In this document: in pieces, positions 9,529-18,314 of the stretch
Position numbering within the stretch: position 1 is the stretch's first letter
How the letters are laid out: each line of letters opens with the position of its first letter
Assembly (NCBI RefSeq): GCF_026226615.1
Contig: NZ_JAJAPB010000006.1
Location: forward strand, 62,001 to 126,000
DNA: 64,000 nt
Source of the DNA: Geovibrio ferrireducens
GTDB lineage: Bacteria > Chrysiogenota > Deferribacteres > Deferribacterales > Geovibrionaceae
Reading direction: 5' to 3'
The notes under the pieces: model-generated
What the model was told of the DNA's origin: nothing
Database searches by the model: none
Seen by the model: only the letters and a program-made list of their open reading frames with translations
Program-made: the position numbers and the translations under genes

Positions 9529-10906
9529 GTTCCTTAGCTTTTTTGCGCAATGTGTTTCTGTTTATCCCCAGCAGCTTGGCCGAAACAGACTTATTGCCGT
9601 CCGTTCTTTCCAGAACTGCGCGCATAAGGGGATATTCAACAATTTTCATATACTCCTCAAAGGCATTGTAACTCTCTGAGAGGGTTTCCGACTCCACAAT
9701 GCTGGAGGCCAGCTTGTAGAGCTCATCCGAAAGGCAGGATGCGTCCTTCTCCTGCGCTGTGCTGAAAATTTTCTGGGGCAGGCCCTGCCTTGTCACTTCA
9801 TCTGTGTCGGTGTTCACAATGGCATACTGGATAATGTTTTCCAGTTCCCTGATATTGCCCGGCCAGCGGTACTTGGCCATTGCGCCCAGCGCCTCGCCGC
9901 TTATTTTAAGCACCCTGTTCTTAATATTTTTGTATTTTCTCAGGAAATGGTTGGCGAGATAGGGAATATCCTCCTTCCTCTCTCTGAGCGGCGGCAGTTC
10001 GATCGAAACAACATTCAGCCTGTAGAAAAGGTCTTCACGGAACTTACCGTTTTCGACAAGCCCTTCCAGATTTTTGTTTGAGGCGGCTATTATCCTTGTA
10101 TCAAGCTTGACGGTACGGCTTGAACCCACAGGGTTTATCTCTTTTTCCTGAATTACGCGCAGCAGCTTGGACTGAAGCGAAAAATCCATCTCAGAAATTT
10201 CATCAAGGAAGATTGTTCCGCCGTTTGCTTCCTCAAACTTCCCTTTTTTATCGGTGACAGCGCCGGTGAATGAACCTTTGGAGTGGCCGAACAGTTCGCT
10301 CTCCATGAGGTCAGAGGGGATAGCCGCCATATTGATCGGCACAAAGGGCTTGTCGCTCCGATTGCTCATTTCATGTATCATATGGGCGATAACTTCCTTG
10401 CCTGTGCCGGATTCGCCGCAGATAAGCACGTTTATGTTTGCGCCGGAGATTTTCCCTATGAGCTTGTAAATCTCAAGCATTTTACGGTTTTTTGTTTCAA
10501 AATCGTAGCCTGCGCTCTCGGTTTCCTCTGTCTCGCCGTGATCACCCGCCAGATTGAGTATCTTCGCCCGCAGCTCCGCAAGGTCAAACGGCTTGGGGAA
10601 GAAGTCCGTTGCGCCTGATTTTATGCTTTCTATAACATTGGAGCCCGTGTCCTGAGCGGTCATTATTATGAAATGCACATGGCTGTAAATCTTAGACCAT
10701 TCCCTGACAAGGGCTATGCCGTTGCTGTCGCCGAGGAAAAGATCCACAAAGCAAATGCTGATCTCCCCGGAGGAAAGCATCATCTCGCCATCTCTGGGGT
10801 TGTCTGTGGTGGTTACGCTGATTTTATCGTCTTCGAGCCCTTCCTTGAAGAGCCATAAAATATTTTCTTCGTCATCGATTACCAAAACTCTGATTCTGTC
10901 CTTCAT
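9515..10906 (-). CDS. Sigma-54-dependent NtrC-family response regulator
   Basis: A 463-residue transcriptional activator. Receiver domain 1-120 with acidic pair D11/D12, phosphoacceptor D55 and K105; AAA+ domain with Walker A GESGTGKE (164-171), the sigma-54 contact loop GSFTGA (211-216, Ser replacing the usual Ala of GAFTGA), Walker B GGTIFLDEI, and arginine finger region; C-terminal Fis-type helix-turn-helix (GNKSVSAKLLGINRNTLRKK). It is first in an operon with rnr. None of the nearby orphan kinases is next to it, so pairing is uncertain; its sigma-54 targets might include flagellar promoters, but this is only a possibility. Confidence 0.93.
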   Translation of the reverse strand: MKDRIRVLVIDDEENILWLFKEGLEDDKISVTTTDNPRDGEMMLSSGEISICFVDLFLGDSNGIALVREWSKIYSHVHFIIMTAQDTGSNVIESIKSGATDFFPKPFDLAELRAKILNLAGDHGETEETESAGYDFETKNRKMLEIYKLIGKISGANINVLICGESGTGKEVIAHMIHEMSNRSDKPFVPINMAAIPSDLMESELFGHSKGSFTGAVTDKKGKFEEANGGTIFLDEISEMDFSLQSKLLRVIQEKEINPVGSSRTVKLDTRIIAASNKNLEGLVENGKFREDLFYRLNVVSIELPPLRERKEDIPYLANHFLRKYKNIKNRVLKISGEALGAMAKYRWPGNIRELENIIQYAIVNTDTDEVTRQGLPQKIFSTAQEKDASCLSDELYKLASSIVESETLSESYNAFEEYMKIVEYPLMRAVLERTDGNKSVSAKLLGINRNTLRKKAKEHGFD

Positions 10907-11213
10907 CCCTGTTTCCTGAAAAGAGGCATTGCCCGAAACTTAGACGTCTGCCTAATTATTATGCACCCTTTTAATTTACCCAATTAACTCCACTTGCGCC
11001 AGCATTTACTGTACAAAGCCGCTATTTATTTGCTTTCCGCAGAAAAATACATAAAACACCCCTTAAACAGAGTGAAATTTTTATGATGCGTAAAATACAG
11101 ATAAATAACCACGTGAATGCCGATTATTCCGTTTATTAATAATCATATAGTTTATATTGTATTCTCCTTTAAATAACGTTATTATTCAGTAAACAACTTC
11201 CGGAAAACACACA
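10907..11213. other. AT-rich divergent intergenic region (307 bases)
   Basis: Lies between the sigma-54 regulator gene (minus) and the HD-GYP gene (plus) and should hold both promoters. Visible: a perfect 12-bp palindrome AATAACGTTATT at 11172-11183, 31 bases before the HD-GYP start codon, and a possible -10 (TATATT, 11153-11158) without a convincing -35. A 17-codon open frame at 11093 has no clear ribosome site and I do not call it a gene. Confidence 0.5.
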
Positions 11214-12473
11214 ATGAAAATTGAACGTAAGCTGCATATTTCAGAACTCAGAACAGGGATGACTGTGACCCGCACAGAGAAGGACGGACTGCATTTCCCC
11301 TTCTTTGATAAAGAGCTTACGGACACACGCCCTATAAATGTTCTAAAAAACTCCGGTATCTCATACATTTACATCCTTGATGAAAAGGAAGCAGAAGAAG
11401 ATAAAGAGGGCGAACTCTCTGACAAGCTCACCGAAATGATGGGCAATCCTCTTGAAACTTCCGACTATTTCCTCATAGACTCATCCCCAGCGGTAAGTGA
11501 TATAATTCAGGCCCGTGCCATATTCGAAAACATGCGCAATAAGACACGGGAACTTCTGGGCTCAGTGAAAAGCGGCGGCAAAGTCAACTCACGCACGGCA
11601 GGGGAGATAACAGGCGAACTTGTGGAAGTAAGCACATACAAACCCGGCATATTCACAGCCATGACACATCTTAAAAATCAGGACGACTACAGCTACAGCC
11701 ACTCACTCAACGTTGCGGTGATCTCACTTGCCCTCGGCAAGCGTCTGGGCAAATCAGCAGACGAACTGAAAACGATATGCCTCTGCGGGCTTCTCCATGA
11801 CGTGGGCATGACCCGCATCAGTGACAGAATCATAAAAAAGCCCGGCAAACTCACTGAAGATGAATACGCGGAGATAAAGAGACACCCGGAGTACGGCTAC
11901 AAAATTATCACATCAAGCGAAGGCCTGCCTGCGGAAACTGCCGCTGCGGCGCTCCAGCACCATGAGAAATCAGACGGAAGCGGCTACCCTCTGGGGCTGC
12001 CGGAAAGGCAGATCGGCAATATAACCAAAATTATCTCCATAGCGGATGTTTATGATGCCATCACCAGTCAAAAGTCATATAACCACGAAAGAACGCCGTC
12101 TGAGGCACTTAAGATACTTTTCAGCTGGTCGGGCAAACATTTCAATGAGACGCTAGTGAAGTTTTTCATCAACACCATAGGCATTTACCCTGTGGGAACC
12201 CTTGTTATGCTTGATTCAGGGGAGATAAGCATTATTCTGGAGCCCAATAAAAAGGATCTGACCCGTCCGAAGGTGCTTGTGGTAACTAATGAGAATAGAG
12301 AAAAACTCGATAAATCACATATATTTGATTTGGCGCGCTATGATCTCAGGACAATGAAGCCCCTTAAAACCATAGTATCATCCCTGAATCCGAAGCAGCA
12401 TGGAATCAACAGCGAAGAGGAGCTTGACAGGTTTGCCAAACGGTTCCGCAATGCTGTCAGAGAAGCTCTGTAA
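11214..12473 (+). CDS. HD-GYP domain cyclic-di-GMP phosphodiesterase with N-terminal DUF3391
   Basis: A 419-residue cytoplasmic protein predicted to hydrolyse cyclic-di-GMP. N-terminal DUF3391-like part (about 1-120), then HD-GYP domain with HD pair H195/D196 (LLHDVGM), H224 (RHPEYG), H249-H250 and GYP at 257-259 (DGSGYPLGL). The Lys that usually follows the HDxG motif is Met here, which may alter activity. It has no membrane segment or receiver domain, so how it is controlled is unknown. Likely roles in motility, pili or attachment are inferred from the domain and the nearby flagellar and pilus genes. Confidence 0.9.
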   Translation: MKIERKLHISELRTGMTVTRTEKDGLHFPFFDKELTDTRPINVLKNSGISYIYILDEKEAEEDKEGELSDKLTEMMGNPLETSDYFLIDSSPAVSDIIQARAIFENMRNKTRELLGSVKSGGKVNSRTAGEITGELVEVSTYKPGIFTAMTHLKNQDDYSYSHSLNVAVISLALGKRLGKSADELKTICLCGLLHDVGMTRISDRIIKKPGKLTEDEYAEIKRHPEYGYKIITSSEGLPAETAAAALQHHEKSDGSGYPLGLPERQIGNITKIISIADVYDAITSQKSYNHERTPSEALKILFSWSGKHFNETLVKFFINTIGIYPVGTLVMLDSGEISIILEPNKKDLTRPKVLVVTNENREKLDKSHIFDLARYDLRTMKPLKTIVSSLNPKQHGINSEEELDRFAKRFRNAVREAL

Positions 12474-12481
12474 ATAAGCTC

Positions 12482-12781
12482 TCAGGCTGTTTTTTCCTCG
12501 TAGTCCTCAATATTAACACAGATGTAGCAAACCTTACCTGTATCCGGACATTTGCCGGCCTTGTAAACTTCGCTCGCATTAAACTCGTTGTCCATTGCCT
12601 CGTCAACGGCATCTGAAACAGCCTTTACAAAGACTTCGGGAGAATCCACAAATGAAAGATCTGCAAATTTCAGTTTCTCTTCAAATTCATCCTTTCCGCA
12701 GGAACGGATAAACTCTTTTGAATAATCAAAACTGAAAACTCCCGGAGCCGTTTTTTCACCCAAAAACAGCTTGATATACAT
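12482..12781 (-). CDS. Conserved-looking hypothetical protein with a C-terminal Cys cluster
   Basis: A 99-residue acidic soluble protein with no family I recognise. Its C-terminal quarter carries three cysteines in a C-x6-C-x2-C arrangement (GKCPDTGKVCYIC), which could hold a metal. Start chosen at ATG with GGAG nine bases upstream; a TTG one codon earlier is also possible. The stop codon faces the HD-GYP gene's stop with 8 bases between, so the two converge. It has a normal ribosome site and no frame breaks, so it is probably a real gene. Confidence 0.65.
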   Translation of the reverse strand: MYIKLFLGEKTAPGVFSFDYSKEFIRSCGKDEFEEKLKFADLSFVDSPEVFVKAVSDAVDEAMDNEFNASEVYKAGKCPDTGKVCYICVNIEDYEEKTA

Positions 12782-13107
12782 CAAGTCAACTCCGTAATAA
12801 AATTAGCGCCTGTATATAAACTGAATAAACCAGCAAAATATCAACAGTTTAATAAAGCGGCTCTCCGCTGAGTATTACTTATTATATCATAAGACAAGCG
12901 AAGGTAAAAATAAATCAGAAAAAAATACTTCTTTTCGTGTAATTACTGTAATTAGGCGATTTTACCCTGTCTGATTAGAAAGATAAATAAAATAAATTTA
13001 TTTTTTGTTTTAAACCCTACAGGTTTACTTCTCCGCCTCTTCTGAAATAGTTATAAACAGTTTAAAGCCCCTATTGCCGAACTCAGCACTTTGGAGTATA
13101 AATCCGT
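12782..13107. other. AT-rich divergent intergenic region (326 bases)
   Basis: Separates the 99-residue hypothetical gene (minus) from murI (plus). A perfect inverted repeat AATTAC-T-GTAATT lies at 12941-12953 and may be an operator. Beyond that I see no gene, RNA or clear promoter. Confidence 0.45.
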
Positions 13108-13878
13108 ATGGCTATAGGCGTTTTTGACTCAGGAATCGGCGGACTCACAGTTTTTAAATCGATCGCGGAGCATTTTCCCGCGCTGGACATCTATTACCTC
13201 GGCGACACAGCCAGAGTCCCCTACGGCGGCAAGTCCCGCGAAACCATCATCAGCTACAGTCTGGAATGCGCTGAATACCTCGTAACTAAATGCGGGGCAG
13301 AAGCCATAGTGATAGCCTGCAACACTGCATCTTCCTATGCTGTTGATATAATCGCAGATAAGTTTCATGTCCCGGTTACAGGAGTTGTACTCCCCGGAGC
13401 CGAACAGGCGCTGCGTGTTTCCAAAAAAGGAAAAATAGGCGTGATAGGAACCAGAGCCACCATCCGCAGCGGGTCTTACCGCGCCGCGCTGGAAACCATG
13501 TCTGAAATCGAGCTTGATATATACGAAAACGCCTGCCCCCTGTTTGTGCCCATAGTGGAGGAGATGCTGACAGAAAGCCCCATGGCAGAGCTTGCTGTTA
13601 AGATGTATCTGGATGAGCTCAGCAGAAAGGGGATAGATACCCTTGTTCTGGGGTGTACCCACTACCCGCTGCTGAAAAATGCAATAACGAAAATCTACCC
13701 GCAGTTTAATATTGTGGATTCATCCGAGGTAATAATAGAGCACCTGATAAGAAGCGGCCTGAACACAAAAGGCAGCGGAATAAGAAAGCTTTTCTTCACC
13801 GATGAATCCCCTGCGCTGGACACACTGAGAAACGAACTGGCATCCGGTGCACCCGCCGAGATAATCAGCCTTACCTGA
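13108..13878 (+). CDS. murI: Glutamate racemase
   Basis: Converts L- to D-glutamate for peptidoglycan. 256 residues, normal size. Seen: N-terminal GVFDSGIGGLTVFK, the two catalytic cysteines in their conserved settings (IACNTASS and LGCTHYPLL), and GDTARVPYGGKS. The ATG is preceded by GGAG. It converges with fliQ; the two stop codons are separated by a single base, so read-through of each transcript into the other gene's antisense strand is likely. Confidence 0.96.
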   Translation: MAIGVFDSGIGGLTVFKSIAEHFPALDIYYLGDTARVPYGGKSRETIISYSLECAEYLVTKCGAEAIVIACNTASSYAVDIIADKFHVPVTGVVLPGAEQALRVSKKGKIGVIGTRATIRSGSYRAALETMSEIELDIYENACPLFVPIVEEMLTESPMAELAVKMYLDELSRKGIDTLVLGCTHYPLLKNAITKIYPQFNIVDSSEVIIEHLIRSGLNTKGSGIRKLFFTDESPALDTLRNELASGAPAEIISLT

Positions 13879-13879
13879 T

Positions 13880-14152
13880 TTACTTTCCTATATACATATG
13901 CAGGTTGCCGAAGATTGCGGCACTGTATGACACCATTTTCTGCAGCATCCACGGAGCAAAAACTATCACAGCCACAACAACCGCGACAATTTTGGGAATG
14001 AAGGAAAGTGTCATCTCCTGAATCTGCGTGACTGACTGGAAAATACTCACCACCAGACCAACAGTGAGGCCGAAAATCAGCATGGGCGAGGCAATAAGCA
14101 GCGCCATTTTGAGAGCATCTGAAAGAAGGGCAATAACCGTATCGGAAGTCAT
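13880..14152 (-). CDS. fliQ: Flagellar export apparatus protein FliQ
   Basis: A 90-residue inner-membrane protein with two hydrophobic hairpin segments (about 15-40 and 50-75), the normal size for FliQ, part of the FliPQR export gate. Last gene of the motA-to-fliQ unit. fliR and flhB, which often follow, are not here because murI faces it. Confidence 0.95.
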   Translation of the reverse strand: MTSDTVIALLSDALKMALLIASPMLIFGLTVGLVVSIFQSVTQIQEMTLSFIPKIVAVVVAVIVFAPWMLQKMVSYSAAIFGNLHMYIGK

Positions 14153-14178
14153 TTTTTCACCTGCTCAGGAGTCTAGCA

Positions 14179-14895
14179 CTACATGAAGCTTTTCACAAGA
14201 GACGAGACTATAAGCCCCCAACCGTCAACAAGGACAAACAGAAGTATCTTGAACGGGACAGAGATCATAACAGGGGGCAGCATCATCATACCCATGGAAA
14301 GAAGTACGCTGGCTACAACAAAATCTATAATCAGAAACGGCAGAAAAAGCAGAAAACCCATCTGAAAAGCGGTTTGAAGCTCACTGACCACAAATGAGGA
14401 AAGAAGGACAAAGTCCGGTATATCATCAACAGTCTTAGGCTTTTCTCCGCCCGAAATATCTATGAACATACGCATGTCCTTCTTGCGCGTGTTCTTGATC
14501 ATGAACTCGCGGAAAGGCTTCTTCACTTCGGAGAGCATCTCAGTAAACCCCATCTGTTCAGCAAAATAAGGCTGGAGGCCCTTTTCATAGGCCTGATTAA
14601 AAACAGGGGTCATAATGAAAAAAGTCAGGAAAAGCGCAAGCCCGACCAGAACCTGATTAGGCGGCATCTGCTGCGTGCCCATCGCCGTTCTGAGAAATGA
14701 GAAGACTATGAGTATCCTCGTAAAAGAGGTCATAAGTATCAGTATGGAGGGCGCAAGGGTAACTATGGTTATAAAAAAGATGATCTGCAGGGTAACAGCC
14801 ACATCATCAGGGTTCTGCGCAGCCTCAAGCCCGAAGCGGAAGGCAGGGAAAGGCACGGGATCAGCCGCTATTGCGCCCAGCGGAACCAGAAGCAT
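14179..14895 (-). CDS. fliP: Flagellar export apparatus protein FliP
   Basis: Core export-gate protein; family motifs include FTRILIVFSFLRTAMGTQQMPPNQVL across two segments, FQMGFLLFLPFLIIDFVVAS and MMMLPP. Start problem: the first ATG gives MLLVPLGAIAADPVP, a signal peptide lacking its basic N-region and with no ribosome site before it. In the same frame, up to an ATC codon at 14928, the coding continues as INKKTLIFTLL, which restores a complete signal peptide, and GGGAG lies 8 bases before that ATC. The true start may therefore be a non-standard codon upstream, overlapping fliO. I give the ATG coordinates as the conservative call. Confidence 0.9.
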   Translation of the reverse strand: MLLVPLGAIAADPVPFPAFRFGLEAAQNPDDVAVTLQIIFFITIVTLAPSILILMTSFTRILIVFSFLRTAMGTQQMPPNQVLVGLALFLTFFIMTPVFNQAYEKGLQPYFAEQMGFTEMLSEVKKPFREFMIKNTRKKDMRMFIDISGGEKPKTVDDIPDFVLLSSFVVSELQTAFQMGFLLFLPFLIIDFVVASVLLSMGMMMLPPVMISVPFKILLFVLVDGWGLIVSSLVKSFM

Positions 14896-14909
14896 TAAAA
14901 GGGTGAAAA

Positions 14910-15698
14910 TCAGCGTTTTTTTATTGATTTCAGTTTCTCCCTGATTATGTTCCTTGATGCATCAAGATCGGTTCTCACATCAGATCCTTTCGAGAAAAAG
15001 TTCAGATACGAGCCGAACTCGCCTTTTCTCGCGAATCCGGATTTGATCCTGTTGACCTCCGCCTCGTCAGTGACTTTTTCAATGAGGTTTACGGACATGT
15101 CCGTAACTCCGAATATATAAACCGATTCTCCCAGTTCGTAGAAGAACAGGCTTTTGCGTATCTCCAGATCCACCTTGCCGAGAAGCCGTCCGGAGCCGGG
15201 AAGCTCGGAAAGCACTCTTCTGGAAAGCATTCTGCGTGTGAGCCAGTAAATTATGAGGATAATCACCACAACAAAGGCAAGCCCCGTAACCATGCGGACA
15301 TAAGCACCTGTTCCTGTGGCTGAGGGTGCAGGCGGGGCGGGAGCAAACGAGAAAGAGACCTTAAACCCCTTTTCACCTGTTTCCAGAACAGGTTCCTCAA
15401 CTGCCGCCGCTGTGAAATCAACTATGAGCTTTTTCCTGTCCCCCTCTGCGTGGATATATGCCTGAGATACGGGGGAATCCCAGAAATCCTCGGAATAAGC
15501 AGCATCCTCAGCGGTCTGGAAGCTGATTACATATGATTTATCAAGCTTTATGACATTTACGTCGGAATAGCCCTTTTGAAACTGAACACTTATTGAAAGG
15601 GAGCTGTCGGTGAGCTCCGATTTGACTTCCGCCGCAAAAGCGGAAAAAGAGCAGAAAAATATAAGTAAGGCGGCTGTCAGAAGCCGGATTTCAGCCAT
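14910..15698 (-). CDS. fliO: FliO-like flagellar export protein with extra periplasmic domain
   Basis: By position between fliN and fliP and by its C-terminal half this is FliO, which helps assemble the FliPQR gate. Start chosen at the ATG that overlaps the fliN stop by 8 bases (ATGGCTGA). 262 residues: signal peptide (1-22), a periplasmic beta-rich region (about 23-120) that resembles an AMIN-type domain, a Pro/Ala linker, one membrane segment (about 134-156), then the cytoplasmic FliO domain (LGKVDLEIRKSLFFYELGE). Typical FliO is about half this size and lacks the periplasmic domain. Alternative longer start at 15773 would sit wholly within fliN and is rejected. Confidence 0.8.
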   Translation of the reverse strand: MAEIRLLTAALLIFFCSFSAFAAEVKSELTDSSLSISVQFQKGYSDVNVIKLDKSYVISFQTAEDAAYSEDFWDSPVSQAYIHAEGDRKKLIVDFTAAAVEEPVLETGEKGFKVSFSFAPAPPAPSATGTGAYVRMVTGLAFVVVIILIIYWLTRRMLSRRVLSELPGSGRLLGKVDLEIRKSLFFYELGESVYIFGVTDMSVNLIEKVTDEAEVNRIKSGFARKGEFGSYLNFFSKGSDVRTDLDASRNIIREKLKSIKKR

Positions 15699-15972
15699 AG
15701 ATTCCGTCTTTATACATTTCGGTGAGTTTTTCTTTATCCAGTATTTCAGTGATACGTATGGCGAATCTGTCATCCAGAACCATCACCTCACCGAGAGCCA
15801 GCGGCTTGTTGTTAACGAGAAAATCCACAGGCTCGCCGGAGGTTTTGTTGAACTTAAGGATTGTTCCCTTCTCCCAGTTCAGCATCTCACGTATGGAAAC
15901 TTTTTTACGCCCCAGTTCTACCCTAATGTCAAAAAGGACTTCGCCGAACTGGTTTCTCGCATGCTCTATCAT
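15691..15972 (-). CDS. fliN: Flagellar motor switch protein FliN
   Basis: A 93-residue SpoA/FliN domain protein of the C-ring: VELGRKKVSIREMLNWEKG, then NKPLALGEVMVLDDRFAIRI. It is a short FliN without the N-terminal extension of some species. It directly follows fliL; fliM, its usual partner and frequent neighbour, is not in this unit. Confidence 0.93.
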   Translation of the reverse strand: MIEHARNQFGEVLFDIRVELGRKKVSIREMLNWEKGTILKFNKTSGEPVDFLVNNKPLALGEVMVLDDRFAIRITEILDKEKLTEMYKDGIYG

Positions 15973-15981
15973 TAAAACCTC

Positions 15982-16506
15982 TTACTGGATAACAAATTCG
16001 GTTACGTAAACGTTCGCAATCTGGCCTGCTGCCAGCAGGGAGTTGATCCTGCGCATAATCTGCTGCTTCATTATCATTTTCCCCTGAGCGGAGTTTATCT
16101 CCTCGTAGCGTTTGGAAGAAAGTATGGTAATTATAGCGTCCCTGATCTGAGGGACGCGCTTATCTATCTCGTCTTTAAGCCCTTTTACGGCAGTAAGTTC
16201 AAGCTGGAGAGTAACACGGAGATACCTGCTTCCGCCCGGATCTGCAAGGTTCACCACAAACGATTCCATAGGGTAAAGCTCGCCTATCTGCGTTATTTTC
16301 TCCCCCTGCGGAGCCTCGCTCTGTGCAGCAGAAGCAGCAGGCTGAGCCCCCGTCTGAGCGGGTTTAGGCTTGAGGAACAGGAAATAGGCCGCACCGCCTC
16401 CTCCGCCCAGCAGCACAAGCAGAAGGAGAATAATAATGATCAGTTTCAGCTTAGACTTCTTCTTCCCGCCCTGCTCGGACTGGGTGTCCTTCTCTTCTGC
16501 CGCCAT
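15982..16506 (-). CDS. fliL: Flagellar basal body-associated protein FliL
   Basis: A 174-residue single-span membrane protein that stabilises stator function. Lys-rich cytoplasmic N-terminus, membrane segment about 24-46 (LIIIILLLLVLLGGGGG), Pro/Ala linker, periplasmic FliL domain (ESFVVNLADPGGSRYLRVTLQLEL). Its ATG overlaps the motB stop codon by one base. Confidence 0.93.
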   Translation of the reverse strand: MAAEEKDTQSEQGGKKKSKLKLIIIILLLLVLLGGGGGAAYFLFLKPKPAQTGAQPAASAAQSEAPQGEKITQIGELYPMESFVVNLADPGGSRYLRVTLQLELTAVKGLKDEIDKRVPQIRDAIITILSSKRYEEINSAQGKMIMKQQIMRRINSLLAAGQIANVYVTEFVIQ

Positions 16507-17252
16507 TATTGTCCTCCGTTATCTTCTTCAAAAATATTTTTATTTGTTTCTGCAAATTCGGGGCTGACAAGGTTTATCTCCACCCTGCGGTTTTTCGCCC
16601 TGTTCGCTTCGGTGATATTAGGCAGCAGAGGATGAAACTCCCCGAATCCGCCTGCGGAAAGGCTCTGCGGGTTTATGCCCTCACCAACGAGGAAACGCAC
16701 CACAGAGACTGCTCTGGTCGCCGAAAGTTCCCAGTTGGAAGGAAAGCGCGCAGAACGGGAAGGTGTGTCATCCGTATGCCCTTCAACATGAGTATAATAA
16801 GGGGAGTCCAGCAGAACTGTCCCGACTTTTCTTAAAAACGGGATCGCCTCACCCTGAACATCAGCACTTCCGGGCGCAAAAAGAAGCGAATCAAGCACCC
16901 TGATTGAGACCCCTTTCTTGGTTTCAATGACGCTGACAACTTCGGAAAGGTTAGCGGATTTTACATAGTCGCGCAGTGTTTCCGCTGTTTTCGCGTTTGA
17001 GCTTCCTGTCTGTTCAATGACATTTATACGGGTCATAATGTTCTGGGCGCTCACCTCATTCCGGCTTCCGCTTAAAAGACCGGACGAACCCTGAAAAGAG
17101 CCGAGGGACTCAAGGATTTTCTTTTTATCCAGCGTAGACATAGAAACAAGCAGAACGAAAAAGGTAAGAAGAAGCATGTTCATGTCGGTGAATGTGGTCA
17201 TCCACTTTGGGGAGCCCTTTTCACAATCACAGGATTTTTTCTTCTCAGACAT
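16506..17252 (-). CDS. motB: Flagellar motor stator protein MotB
   Basis: 248 residues. N-terminal membrane segment with the proton- or ion-binding aspartate in FTDMNMLLLTFFVLL, plug region, and C-terminal OmpA-like peptidoglycan-binding domain (HVEGHTDDTPS, NWELSATRAVSVVRFL, NRRVEI). Which ion is used cannot be read reliably; stators can use H+ or Na+. Overlaps fliL by one base and follows motA by 44 bases. Confidence 0.95.
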   Translation of the reverse strand: MSEKKKSCDCEKGSPKWMTTFTDMNMLLLTFFVLLVSMSTLDKKKILESLGSFQGSSGLLSGSRNEVSAQNIMTRINVIEQTGSSNAKTAETLRDYVKSANLSEVVSVIETKKGVSIRVLDSLLFAPGSADVQGEAIPFLRKVGTVLLDSPYYTHVEGHTDDTPSRSARFPSNWELSATRAVSVVRFLVGEGINPQSLSAGGFGEFHPLLPNITEANRAKNRRVEINLVSPEFAETNKNIFEEDNGGQ

Positions 17253-17296
17253 CAGACCGCCTTTCCATACTGCGGCAGGGACAAACCTGCCTTAAA

Positions 17297-18061
17297 TCAG
17301 TCAAACTGCGACTTACGCTTATTAGGTGAAAGATAGGCATTCAGTTTCTGCTCAACAATTCTGGGGTTGTCCCCGGCCTGAATGGCCATAATGCCGCCGA
17401 TCATTATCTGCCTCTGGAGAACTTCTTCCCCGGAGCGCACCTTAAGTTTGCCGGAAATGGGAGCGGCAAACATATTCATTATGATAGAGCCGTAGAAAGT
17501 AGTAATCAGCGCCACAGCCATCGCAGGACCGATCGCAGAGGGGTCGCTCAAGCTCTGAAGCATCGCCACAAGGCCGACAAGCGTACCGATCATCCCCATT
17601 GCAGGGGCAAAGTCAGCTATGGAGCTGAAAATAGCCGCACCTTCTTTATGTCTTTCCTGCATGTAATCGAGTTCGGTTTCAAGGATCGTTTTTATTACTT
17701 CCGGCTCAGTACCGTCAACCGCGAGACGTATCCCCTTTTTCAGAAACTCGTCTGAAACTTCGTCTTCTGCGGACTCAAGGGAGAGAATACCGTCTCTTCT
17801 GGCTTTAACGGCAAAGCCGACAAGCTGCTGAATGAGTTCCGCAGTATCGCCGGACTTATTGAAGAAGGCCTTCATCATAACCTTGGTGAGGCCTGTTATC
17901 CTGTCCAGCGGATAGTTGATCATAACAACGCCGAGAGTACCGCCTATAACGATAAGCACCGACGGGTAGTCAACATAAACACCTACTCCCGCGCCTATTA
18001 CGAGCGCAGCAATAAGGAGTATATATGCCAATAGGAACCCTACAATCGTTGCTAAATCCAT
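17297..18061 (-). CDS. motA: Flagellar motor stator protein MotA
   Basis: 254 residues with four membrane segments in MotA/PomA order and the family motif GMIGTLVGLVAMLQSL plus YGSIIMNMFAAPISGKL. Its size matches the PomA/MotA short type. First gene of the seven-gene unit, with its own sigma-70-like promoter and isolated from flgE by a terminator. Confidence 0.95.
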   Translation of the reverse strand: MDLATIVGFLLAYILLIAALVIGAGVGVYVDYPSVLIVIGGTLGVVMINYPLDRITGLTKVMMKAFFNKSGDTAELIQQLVGFAVKARRDGILSLESAEDEVSDEFLKKGIRLAVDGTEPEVIKTILETELDYMQERHKEGAAIFSSIADFAPAMGMIGTLVGLVAMLQSLSDPSAIGPAMAVALITTFYGSIIMNMFAAPISGKLKVRSGEEVLQRQIMIGGIMAIQAGDNPRIVEQKLNAYLSPNKRKSQFD

Positions 18062-18131
18062 ACGCTCCCGTCCGACTGCCTATTCAAAGAATAAACTTTG
18101 ATACAAACATTTTGTACTATTCTACCCTTAA

Positions 18132-18161
18132 AAGATACAGGAACGCCAGCAAAAGAGTCAA
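18132..18161 (-). promoter_or_regulatory. Sigma-70-like promoter of the motA-fliQ unit
   Basis: On the minus strand TTGACT and TATCTT are separated by 18 bases, about 70 bases upstream of the motA start and downstream of the flgE terminator. Confidence 0.55.
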
Positions 18162-18259
18162 GCTTATTTTAAAACAGCTTCCGCACGGGCATTTCTTAAT
18201 CTAAGGTCAATTCTCAGCTATTCTATGAATAAATCGCATATTTCAGCATTTTAATTAAC

Positions 18260-18288
18260 AAAAAAGGCGCCCGGAGGCGCCTTTTTTT
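18260..18288 (-). terminator. Strong bidirectional terminator after flgE
   Basis: GGCGCC-CGGA-GGCGCC stem-loop flanked by a run of six A on one side and seven T on the other; lies 27 bases after the flgE stop codon. Confidence 0.92.
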
Positions 18289-18314
18289 ATAACCTGTTAC
18301 CGTAAAGACGGCTG

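Noticed and set aside
11093-11146. A 17-codon frame before the HD-GYP gene
   Set aside because: Weak ribosome site, very short and no similarity to known small proteins.
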